Below are positions 1 to 7,144 of a stretch of DNA of 24,047 nt, in pieces. This DNA is from Pararhodospirillum photometricum DSM 122 (lineage in GTDB: Bacteria > Pseudomonadota > Alphaproteobacteria > Rhodospirillales > Rhodospirillaceae). Under the pieces are notes generated by a model, which saw only the letters and a list, made by a program, of their open reading frames with translations, made no database searches and was not told the origin of the DNA. Location: positions 1,594,759-1,618,805 of the forward strand of contig NC_017059.1 in the NCBI RefSeq assembly GCF_000284415.1. The letters run 5' to 3'. Every line of letters starts with the position of its first letter. Within the stretch, counting starts at the first letter, position 1. The position numbers were made by a program, and so were the translations under genes.

Positions 1-19
1 GAAAAAGCCCCAAGACACG

Positions 20-58
20 AGGGGTCTGGGGAGGCCGCGCCTCCCCAGCCTTCCTTTT
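20..58 (+). repeat. Palindromic intergenic repeat, copy 1
   Basis: Arms CTGGGGAGGC at 26-35 and GCCTCCCCAG at 39-48 enclose a 3-base loop. An AGGGGT flank lies on the left and CCTTCCTTTT on the right, so it reads as a terminator on the plus strand. It sits 4 bases past the recR stop, and recR runs on the minus strand, so it is in the wrong orientation to terminate recR in the usual way. It may serve a plus-strand gene left of the window. Confidence 0.85.
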
Positions 59-61
59 CCC

Positions 62-538
62 CTACACGGGACGCCGCGCCGCCAAGGCCGCGCTCAAGGT
101 CCCGTCATCAAGATACTCCAGCTCCCCCCCGACCGGCACCCCCTGCGCCAAGCCGGAGACCAGCACGCCCCGGGGCTCCAGGCGATCGGCGACGACATGG
201 GCCGTCGTCTGCCCCTCAACCGTAGCAGGCAATGCCAAGATCACTTCGCGCACCGCCTCGGGCCCCAGGCGGGCCTCCAGACGGTCAAGGCCCAAGTCAT
301 CGGGCCCAATGCCGTCCAGGGCGGACAGCAAGCCGCCCAACACATGGTAGCGCCCGCGAAAGGCGCCCCCGCGCTCCAGGGCCCACAGGTCGGCCACGTC
401 GCGCACCACACACACCACGCTCGGATCGCGCCGAGAGTCGGCACAAATGCCGCACGGGGTTTGCGTATCGACATTGCCGCACACCGGGCAGTCGCGCACC
501 GTGGCGGCGACGGCCTCCAGGGCGGCGCGCAAGGGGTC
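62..538 (-). CDS. recR: Recombination protein RecR, 5'-truncated
   Basis: RecR acts with RecO and RecF to load RecA at single-strand gaps. The visible part is 158 residues against about 200 in the family. It carries a four-cysteine zinc motif (CPVC then CGIC), a Toprim segment (VVCVVRDVADLWALE, then LSALDGIGPDDLGLDRLE) and the conserved end GVPVGGELEYLDDGTL. Family resemblance stops at DPLRAALEAV near 538. The N-terminal helix-hairpin-helix (family motif LPGxGPxSA), about 37-40 residues, is absent. Upstream of 538 the same frame only reads the antisense of cobW up to an ATG at 814, which is not RecR-like. The identity of the remaining part is secure; whether a working protein is made is doubtful. 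The loss may be a genuine deletion or an assembly join. Confidence 0.88.
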   Translation of the reverse strand, partial: DPLRAALEAVAATVRDCPVCGNVDTQTPCGICADSRRDPSVVCVVRDVADLWALERGGAFRGRYHVLGGLLSALDGIGPDDLGLDRLEARLGPEAVREVILALPATVEGQTTAHVVADRLEPRGVLVSGLAQGVPVGGELEYLDDGTLSAALAARRPV

Positions 539-1540
<1,002 letters not shown>

Positions 1541-1548
1541 TCATAAGG

Positions 1549-1588
1549 AGGGGTCTGGGGAGGCCCGCCTCCCCAGCCTTCCTTTTTT
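1549..1588 (+). repeat. Palindromic intergenic repeat, copy 2 (terminator-like for cobW)
   Basis: Arms lie at 1555-1564 and 1567-1576 with a 2-base loop, followed by CCTTCC and a run of six T. It begins 8 bases after the cobW stop in the orientation expected of an intrinsic terminator for cobW. For the convergent HD-GYP gene, which ends at 1596, the T-run is on the wrong side. Confidence 0.88.
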
Positions 1589-1595
1589 GTTCCCC

Positions 1596-2696
1596 TTACC
1601 CCAAAGGATCCTCCCGATAGCGCGCCTGAATCGCCTGAATCTCGTTGGGACACGACAACAAGGCCTCAACCGCCTCGGCGTCAAACCGCACACCGGCATG
1701 CTCGCGCAAATAAGCCGCCGCCTCCTCGTTCGACCACGCCCCCTTGTAGGGACGCTTGCTGGTCAAGGCGTCGAACACATCGGCGATGGCGGTAATGCGG
1801 GCTTCCAGCGGAATGGCACTGCCGGTCAACCCATGGGGATAGCCAGTACCGTCTAGGGCCTCGTGATGATAGGTCACGATGTTGCGCAGGATCGAGACAT
1901 GGGGCACGGTCTCAAGACCGAAGCTCTGGATCATGGCGTCGATGATTTCCGTTCCCTTGGCCACGTGGGTCCGCATCACCCTCAGTTCCTCGCTGGTCAG
2001 GCGACCGGGCTTGAGCAACACCGCATCAGGAATGGCTACCTTACCCACGTCGTGCAGCGGGGCAAAGCGATAGACGTATTCAACCCACCAATCCTCAAGA
2101 TCATGGCGCGGCGCCAGGACCCACGCGATCAGGCGGGCGTAGCGGGCCATGCGCTCCAGGTGCTGCCCGGTTTCGTCGTCCCGATGGCGACTGAACACCC
2201 GGGCGGCCTGCACCGCTCCCTTGAGGGTGTTGATCGGCAGAATTTCGTTGATGACCAGCAAGCTGATCAACTGGGCATAAATATCAAGGCTTGCCACCAC
2301 CCTCTCGTTAAAGAATCCGGGCTCGGTCGCATTAAAAAACAAAAAACCATGGAGCGTCGCCCCCTGACGAATCGGCACGGTGTAGCTGGAGCGATAGGGG
2401 GTCTCGCGAATGGCCTGGGTGTGGTGACTGAGCGAGCCCGGCAGGACCGCCAGATCGGGGATGACCCGGCTTAAACCCGTTTCGGCCAGAGCTTGCAAGG
2501 ACGGCACGTCTGACAACTTGGCTTCGTATAATCGCAAGGGCGACGCACCGCGCGTACTGTGAACAAACGTCTTAAGCAGATCGCTCTCGTTGTCGTAAAC
2601 GGCAACGGCGATCCGACACAAGGCCGGGTATTGACGCTGAAACTGATCGTGAAGTTCGGCGAGGCGCCGACTGAGATCTTCAGGGCAGAGAGCCAT
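1596..2696 (-). CDS. GAF-like/HD-GYP domain protein, putative cyclic-di-GMP phosphodiesterase
   Basis: The protein has 366 residues. The first ~170 look like a GAF-type sensory domain (YTVPIRQGATLHGFLFFNA), followed by a complete HD-GYP domain: the DETGQHLERMARYA helix, HDVGKVAIPD (the HD pair), HHEALDGTGYPHGL (the GYP motif) and ARITAIADVFDALTSKRPYK. Family members hydrolyse cyclic di-GMP, as RpfG does. No membrane segment is visible, so it is probably cytosolic. The start at MALCPEDLSRR is chosen because the frame further upstream (to 3083) reads through antisense xseA and a repeat copy; the ribosome site there is weak. It is divergent from xseA and convergent with cobW. What the GAF domain binds cannot be read from the sequence. 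Confidence 0.88.
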   Translation of the reverse strand: MALCPEDLSRRLAELHDQFQRQYPALCRIAVAVYDNESDLLKTFVHSTRGASPLRLYEAKLSDVPSLQALAETGLSRVIPDLAVLPGSLSHHTQAIRETPYRSSYTVPIRQGATLHGFLFFNATEPGFFNERVVASLDIYAQLISLLVINEILPINTLKGAVQAARVFSRHRDDETGQHLERMARYARLIAWVLAPRHDLEDWWVEYVYRFAPLHDVGKVAIPDAVLLKPGRLTSEELRVMRTHVAKGTEIIDAMIQSFGLETVPHVSILRNIVTYHHEALDGTGYPHGLTGSAIPLEARITAIADVFDALTSKRPYKGAWSNEEAAAYLREHAGVRFDAEAVEALLSCPNEIQAIQARYREDPLG

Positions 2697-2866
2697 TGTT
2701 CGCCAGAAAACAGGAAGGGACGCCCTTTCGGGCCGGGGAAAACGGGACGGACCGGAACGATGCACATTGCATACTGGGGAGAGCACAGCATAGCTTCTTT
2801 GCTCGCGGATGACCATAGGACCTCCGCCACCCCTCAGGGCCATCAAGGGACTGGGGCGTTTACGAA

Positions 2867-2897
2867 GAGAGAAGGCTCGCCTCCCCAGCCTTCTCTC
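2867..2897. repeat. Rearranged copy of the palindromic repeat
   Basis: GAGAGAAGGCT (2867-2877) and AGCCTTCTCTC (2887-2897) form a perfect 11-base inverted repeat around CGCCTCCCC. The right half matches the standard element; the left half mirrors the right flank instead of carrying GGGGTCTGGGGAGG. It lies between the divergent HD-GYP and xseA genes. Confidence 0.6.
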
Positions 2898-2949
2898 GTT
2901 CCCCGCCGGGCTTGCACCGCTGCGGGGCTTGCGGCACTCTGGCGCCATC

Positions 2950-4506
2950 ATGACCGATCCCGCCGCCTCCCCCGCCCGCAACGTTCCAGAGCTCTCGGTC
3001 TCGGAACTCTCCGGCGCCTTGCGTCGCACGCTTGAGGAAGCGTTCGGCCATGTGCGCGTGCGCGGCGAAATCAGCCAGCCCAAAACCGCGTCCTCCGGCC
3101 ACTGCTACTTGCGGCTCAAGGACGATCAGGCGGTGATCGACGCCATCATCTGGCGCGGCAGCCTCGCCAAGATGACCCTGCGCCCCGAAGAAGGCCTGGA
3201 GGTCATCGCCACCGGCCGCCTCACCACCTATCCCGGACGCTCCAGCTATCAGATCATCATCGAAAGCCTGGAACTGGCCGGCGAAGGCGCCTTGCTCAAA
3301 ATGCTGGAGGAGCGCCGCCGCCGTCTCGCCGCCGAAGGCCTGTTCGACCCCCAGCGCAAGCGCCCCCTGCCCTTCTTGCCCCGCGTGATCGGCGTTGTGA
3401 CCTCGCCGACCGGGGCGGTGATCCGCGACATCTTGCACCGGCTCTCCGACCGCTTCCCGGTGCGAGTCCTGGTCTGGCCCGTGGCGGTGCAAGGCGACGC
3501 AGCGCCGGCCCAAATCGTCGCCGCTCTGGAAGGCTTCAACGCCCTGGCCCCCGATGGCCCCGTGCCCCGGCCCGACCTTCTCATCGTAGCGCGCGGCGGC
3601 GGCAGCCTGGAAGACCTGATGGCCTTCAACGACGAGGCCGTGGTCCGCGCAGCGGCGGCCAGCGCCATCCCCCTGATCTCGGCCGTGGGCCACGAAACCG
3701 ACGTCACCCTCATCGACCACGCCGCCGACTACCGCGCCCCGACCCCCACCGGAGCGGCGGAACGGGCGGTGCCGGTGCGCCTTGACCTGCAAGCCCAGGT
3801 CCGCGACCTCACCACCCGCCAAGACGGCGCCCTGCGCCGCTTTTTACAAGACCGCGAGGTTCGGGTTGCCGGCCTCGCGCGCGGCCTGCCCCAGTTGGAG
3901 CGCCTGCTGGAAGGCTATGTGCAGCGCCTGGACGACCGCGCCGCCCGCTTGGACGCCGCGCCCCGGCGCCTCCTCGATCAAGCCCAGGAGCGGGTCCGGC
4001 TGGTCGCCGCCCGCCTGCGCCGCCCCGCCGATCTCATCGCCCGCAAGGCCGACAGCCTGGAGCGGGCCCAGCACGGCCTCGACGCCGCCCTAACCCGTGG
4101 CCTGCGCGAGGCGGCGCGCGTCTTGGAGCAGATGGGCCGTCGCCTGCGCCCCGAAAGCGTCGCCCGCCTGGAAACCCAGGGCCGGCGCACCCTGGCCGAC
4201 CTGACCCAGCGCCTGGACGCAGGCTTAACCCGCGACACCGCCCGCCGCGCCGAGCGCTTAAACCAACTCGCCTTGCGCCTGGACAGCGTGTCCTACCGCG
4301 CCGCGCTGCGCCGGGGGTATGTGGTGGTGCGCCGGGCCGAGGATGGCCGCATTCTGGCCAACGCTGCGGCTGTCAGCCCGGGCATGGCCCTGACCCTTGA
4401 TTTCCATGATGGCGCCGTGCCGGCCACGGCGGGCCAGCCGGCTCGGCCGCGCGGGCGCAAGGCCAAGGAGGCGGCGGAGCAAGGGGATTTATTGGAGGGG
4501 TTGTGA
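2950..4506 (+). CDS. xseA: Exodeoxyribonuclease VII large subunit
   Basis: This is the catalytic large subunit of exonuclease VII, which degrades single-stranded DNA to oligonucleotides together with XseB; no xseB is seen here. The product has 518 residues. An N-terminal OB-fold (about 10-110, from VPELSVSELSGAL) is followed by the catalytic domain with VVTSPTGAVIRD (149-160), ARGGGSLEDL (214-223), AVGHETDVTLID (245-256) and RAPTPTGAAE (262-271). A long Arg/Leu-rich coiled-coil stretch (about 280-460) and a C-terminal tail ending with basic PRGRKAK follow. The start MTDPAASPARN matches the family; the open frame extends upstream to 2809 but would translate the repeat at 2867. No good ribosome site is visible. 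It converges with truA. Confidence 0.95.
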   Translation: MTDPAASPARNVPELSVSELSGALRRTLEEAFGHVRVRGEISQPKTASSGHCYLRLKDDQAVIDAIIWRGSLAKMTLRPEEGLEVIATGRLTTYPGRSSYQIIIESLELAGEGALLKMLEERRRRLAAEGLFDPQRKRPLPFLPRVIGVVTSPTGAVIRDILHRLSDRFPVRVLVWPVAVQGDAAPAQIVAALEGFNALAPDGPVPRPDLLIVARGGGSLEDLMAFNDEAVVRAAAASAIPLISAVGHETDVTLIDHAADYRAPTPTGAAERAVPVRLDLQAQVRDLTTRQDGALRRFLQDREVRVAGLARGLPQLERLLEGYVQRLDDRAARLDAAPRRLLDQAQERVRLVAARLRRPADLIARKADSLERAQHGLDAALTRGLREAARVLEQMGRRLRPESVARLETQGRRTLADLTQRLDAGLTRDTARRAERLNQLALRLDSVSYRAALRRGYVVVRRAEDGRILANAAAVSPGMALTLDFHDGAVPATAGQPARPRGRKAKEAAEQGDLLEGL

Positions 4507-4508
4507 AA

Positions 4509-4546
4509 GAAAAGGAAGGCTGGGGAGGCAGGCCTCCCCAGACCCC
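4509..4546 (-). repeat. Palindromic intergenic repeat, copy 3 (inverted)
   Basis: Arms lie at 4520-4529 and 4532-4541 with a 2-base loop. The T-rich flank falls on the minus strand, so it is terminator-like for the convergent truA. It starts 3 bases after the xseA stop and faces the next copy across about 44 bases. Confidence 0.87.
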
Positions 4547-4590
4547 ACGGTCCCTTTGGCCCTGCGATCGAAGCGTATCCCCAGGAATGG

Positions 4591-4627
4591 AGGGGTCTGG
4601 GGAGGCTCGCCTCCCCAGCCTTCCTTT
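4591..4627 (+). repeat. Palindromic intergenic repeat, copy 4
   Basis: Arms lie at 4597-4606 and 4609-4618 with a 2-base loop. The flank CCTTCCTTT reads on the plus strand, so it is terminator-like for xseA. It ends 2 bases before the truA stop. With the preceding copy it forms a tail-to-tail pair between converging genes. Confidence 0.87.
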
Positions 4628-4628
4628 A

Positions 4629-5390
4629 TCAGGGCTCCAACGGCGGCTCGCCGTCGTACCGAACCGCCCGAAAATAAAGCCCCTCCGCCGGCGCCGTCGG
4701 CCCCGCCGCCGCACGCGAACACGCCGCCAAAGCATCGGCCACGTCCGCCCGCGTCCAACGCCCCGCCCCTACCAGTTCCAAGGTTCCCACCATGTTGCGC
4801 ACTTGGTGATGAAGGAACGAGCGGGCCCGTGTCGTCACGTGGATCTCGTCACCCACCCGACGCACCCGAAGGGCCGCCAGGGTCTTGACCGGGCTCTCGG
4901 CCTGGCACTCGCTGGCGCGGAAGCTGGAGAAGTCGTGCCGCCCGACCAAGACCTGGGCCGCCTCGTCCATGGCCTGGGCATCCAGCGGCCGCGTCACCCA
5001 CCACACCTTGCCCTGATCCAGGGTCGGGGGCGCCTCGCGGTTCAGCAGGCGATAAAGATAAGACCGCTCAACCGCCGAAAAACGGGCGTGAAAGGTGTCG
5101 TCCACCTCCTGACTGGCAACCACCGCCACCGGCCACGGCCGCACGTGGGCGTTCAGCGCCTTGCGCACGGTGGGCGCCCCATAGGCTCGCGGCAAATCAA
5201 GATGCGCCACCTGCCCCAGGGCATGCACCCCGGAATCGGTACGCCCCGAGCCATGGACCCGCACCGGCTGGCCGCACAGGCGCTCGGCCGCCGTCTCTAA
5301 GGCCTCTTGCACCGACAAGCCGTTGTCCTGGCGTTGCCAGCCGACAAACGGCCGACCGTCATATTCCACGGTCAAACGATAGCGCGGCAT
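4629..5390 (-). CDS. truA: tRNA pseudouridine(38-40) synthase TruA
   Basis: TruA converts uridines 38-40 of the tRNA anticodon arm to pseudouridine. The 253-residue length is normal for the family. Motifs seen: MPRYRLTVEYDGRPFVGWQRQ at the start, the catalytic loop GSGRTDSGVHALGQVAH (catalytic Asp52), DDTFHARFSAVERSYLYRL, and SFLHHQVRNMVGTL. The ATG at 5390 gives the usual N-terminus; the open frame upstream reads antisense of the fmt 3' region. It begins 2 bases after the fmt stop and is the last gene of def-fmt-truA, so it is probably co-transcribed and translationally coupled. Confidence 0.96.
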   Translation of the reverse strand: MPRYRLTVEYDGRPFVGWQRQDNGLSVQEALETAAERLCGQPVRVHGSGRTDSGVHALGQVAHLDLPRAYGAPTVRKALNAHVRPWPVAVVASQEVDDTFHARFSAVERSYLYRLLNREAPPTLDQGKVWWVTRPLDAQAMDEAAQVLVGRHDFSSFRASECQAESPVKTLAALRVRRVGDEIHVTTRARSFLHHQVRNMVGTLELVGAGRWTRADVADALAACSRAAAGPTAPAEGLYFRAVRYDGEPPLEP

Positions 5391-5392
5391 GG

Positions 5393-6316
5393 TCAGGCGC
5401 CGGCCAACACGCTGCCCACCGGCAAGGCCCGGCCGCGCAGGAAGTCGGCGGCCGCCAAGGGCGCGCGGCCGGCCCGCTGCACACTGAGCAGCCGGACGGC
5501 CCCCCGGCCACAGGCCACCAGCAAGCCGTCGTCGAGCACGGTGCCCGGCGCCCCGCTGCCCTCCTCGGCCCGGCTCATCAACACTTTCACCCGTTCGTCG
5601 CCCAAGGGAAACCACGCCCCGGGGAACGGCGAGAAAGCCCGAATGCGCCGGTCCACCTCGTCGGCCGTCTGGCTCCAATCAAGCCGGGCCTCGGCCTTGT
5701 CGATCTTGGCGGCATAGGTAATGCCCTCGTCCGGCTGAGGACGGGCCTCCAAGGTGCCAGCGGCCAAGCCCTCAAGCCCCGGAACGATCATGCGCGCCCC
5801 CAGGGCCGACAGGGCATCGTGCACACTCACCCCCGTAGCCTCGGCGGTCAGGGGCAGGCGCTCAACCGCCAGCATGGCCCCGGTATCCAGGCCCTCGTCC
5901 ATCTGCATCAAGGTCACGCCGGTCTCGGCATCGCCAGCCAACACGGCCCGCTGAATCGGCGCTGCCCCCCGCCAACGCGGCAGCAGCGAGGCATGAACGT
6001 TGACGCAGCCCAGGCGCGGCGCCTCCAAAATGGCGCGCGGCAGGATCAGGCCATAAGCCGCCACCACCGCCACATCGGCCTTCAGCGCGGCAAAGCGGGC
6101 CTGCTCCTCGGCATCACGCAACCGCGCCGGGGTGGACACCGGCAGGCCCAGGTCCAGGGCCGCCGCGTGCACCGGGGTCGGCCGGGGCGCCTGACCCCGC
6201 CCGGCGGCGCGCGGCGGCTGGCAATACACATGAACGACCGAAAAGCGCGCGTGCAGCGCCTCCAAGATCGGCACGGAGAACCCGGGGGTCCCCATGAAAA
6301 CAACCGAAAGCGTCAC
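5393..6316 (-). CDS. fmt: Methionyl-tRNA formyltransferase
   Basis: Fmt transfers a formyl group from 10-formyltetrahydrofolate to initiator Met-tRNA. The 307-residue length is standard. The N-terminal hydrolase fold begins [21 protein letters not shown]. The catalytic triad residues are visible as N106 and H108 in [19 protein letters not shown] and D144 in [10 protein letters not shown]. The C-terminal domain (about 205-307) includes [11 protein letters not shown] and [11 protein letters not shown]. The start codon is GTG, overlapping the def stop by four bases (GTGA), which implies translational coupling. The functional pairing with deformylase is direct: Fmt adds the formyl group that Def later removes. 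Confidence 0.96.
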   Translation of the reverse strand: MTLSVVFMGTPGFSVPILEALHARFSVVHVYCQPPRAAGRGQAPRPTPVHAAALDLGLPVSTPARLRDAEEQARFAALKADVAVVAAYGLILPRAILEAPRLGCVNVHASLLPRWRGAAPIQRAVLAGDAETGVTLMQMDEGLDTGAMLAVERLPLTAEATGVSVHDALSALGARMIVPGLEGLAAGTLEARPQPDEGITYAAKIDKAEARLDWSQTADEVDRRIRAFSPFPGAWFPLGDERVKVLMSRAEEGSGAPGTVLDDGLLVACGRGAVRLLSVQRAGRAPLAAADFLRGRALPVGSVLAGA

Positions 6317-6864
6317 GCCACCACCCCCGTTTCCTCGCCCGCTGCCCGGCGCGGCCCGCCCGACCGGGTCGCTTTCTTAGCCCGACGCAGCAGCATCCCC
6401 CGCTTGAGGGCCGAGAGGTGATCAACAAACAAGGTGCCGTTCAGGTGGTCGATCTCGTGCTGCAACACCACGGCCAGCAGCCCATCGGCCTCGATCTCCC
6501 GCGCGGTCCCGGTTTCGTCCAGATACGCCACCTTGACCTGGGCCGGCCGCACCACGGTGTCGTATTGCTCGGGCACCGAGAGGCACCCTTCCTCATACGG
6601 CTTGGTCTCCTCGGACGCCCACAGAATCTCAGGATTGGCGAGGCGCATCGGACGCGGCGCCTCACCCTCGCGGGCCGGATCCACAACAATCACCCGCTTG
6701 AGGACCCCAACCTGCGGCGCCGCCAGACCAATCCCCGGCGCGGCATACATGGTCTCCACCATGTCGTTCATCAGCCGCACCACGGCAGCATCAACCCGCT
6801 CGACCGGCAGGGCCTTGCGTTTCAGGCGCGGATCGGGCGCCGTCAGAATGGGAAGCAGGGCCAT
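6313..6864 (-). CDS. def: Peptide deformylase
   Basis: Def removes the N-formyl group from nascent proteins using a bound metal. The protein has 183 residues, with the three family motifs: [10 protein letters not shown] (44-53), EEGCLSVP (91-98, metal ligand C94) and QHEIDHLNG (135-143, metal ligands H136 and H140, catalytic E137). The C-terminal tail after about 160 is basic and low-complexity, a common variable extension. It is the first gene of the def-fmt-truA operon; a candidate promoter lies 37-65 bases upstream. The start ATG at 6864 gives the typical [15 protein letters not shown]-terminus. Confidence 0.96.
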   Translation of the reverse strand: MALLPILTAPDPRLKRKALPVERVDAAVVRLMNDMVETMYAAPGIGLAAPQVGVLKRVIVVDPAREGEAPRPMRLANPEILWASEETKPYEEGCLSVPEQYDTVVRPAQVKVAYLDETGTAREIEADGLLAVVLQHEIDHLNGTLFVDHLSALKRGMLLRRAKKATRSGGPRRAAGEETGVVA

Positions 6865-6900
6865 GGCAGGAAAATCCGCTTGCTATCGGGCCAAAAAGCC

Positions 6901-6929
6901 CACTTAAGCCCCCCATGCGCCTGCGTCAA
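6901..6929 (-). promoter_or_regulatory. Candidate sigma-70-type promoter for def-fmt-truA
   Basis: On the minus strand TTGACG (6929-6924) is followed by a 17-base spacer and TAAGTG (6906-6901), about 37 bases before the def start. The -35 and spacing are good; the -10 is weak. Position and spacing are the only support. Confidence 0.4.
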
Positions 6930-6995
6930 GGTTCCTGCCAAGCGAGAGCAGGGGGGGCAGGCCGGGAACGAAGAGCGATCATCAAATGGAGTGAC

Positions 6996-7056
6996 GCGGG
7001 GCTGCCGCCCCGGGCCCCGCCTGGAGGCTGACGCCTCCAGACCTCCGCTTTCTTTT
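6996..7056 (+). terminator. Tandem hairpins with T-rich tail (second repeat type)
   Basis: GCGGGGC (6996-7002) can pair with GCCCCGC (7014-7020), and CTGGAGGC (7021-7028) with GCCTCCAG (7033-7040) around TGAC. CTTTCTTTTA follows. This resembles an intrinsic terminator on the plus strand, but no plus-strand gene lies just upstream, so it may be an intergenic repeat of a different family. It lies between divergent def and dinG. Confidence 0.5.
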
Positions 7057-7062
7057 ATTAAT

Positions 7063-7135
7063 TGGCCCTCCCTTCCCCCCCCTGTGTTTTGAAAAGCGTG
7101 CTTTTCAAAACACAGGGGGGGGGAAGGGAGGGCCA
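7063..7135. repeat. 73-base near-perfect palindrome upstream of dinG
   Basis: Two arms of about 35 bases are complementary along their whole length apart from one extra G (eight C on the left, nine G on the right), leaving a 2-base GT centre at 7098-7099. The core is TTTTGAAAAGC / GCTTTTCAAAA and the outer part is GGCCCTCCCTTC / GAAGGGAGGGCC. The right arm ends 3 bases before the first codon of the readable dinG frame. It may be a small mobile palindrome, a strong hairpin or an assembly fold-back. Confidence 0.85.
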
Positions 7136-7144
7136 TGAACAGTC

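Noticed and set aside
197..538. N-terminal extension of cobW from an ATG at 197
   Set aside because: It is exactly antisense to the zinc and Toprim region of recR, in the same codon register, so it is a shadow of recR.
1863..2474. Long plus-strand frames opposite the HD-GYP gene and similar His/Arg/Pro-rich frames opposite other genes
   Set aside because: They are typical antisense open frames of GC-rich DNA, with composition dictated by the real gene on the other strand and no recognisable domains.
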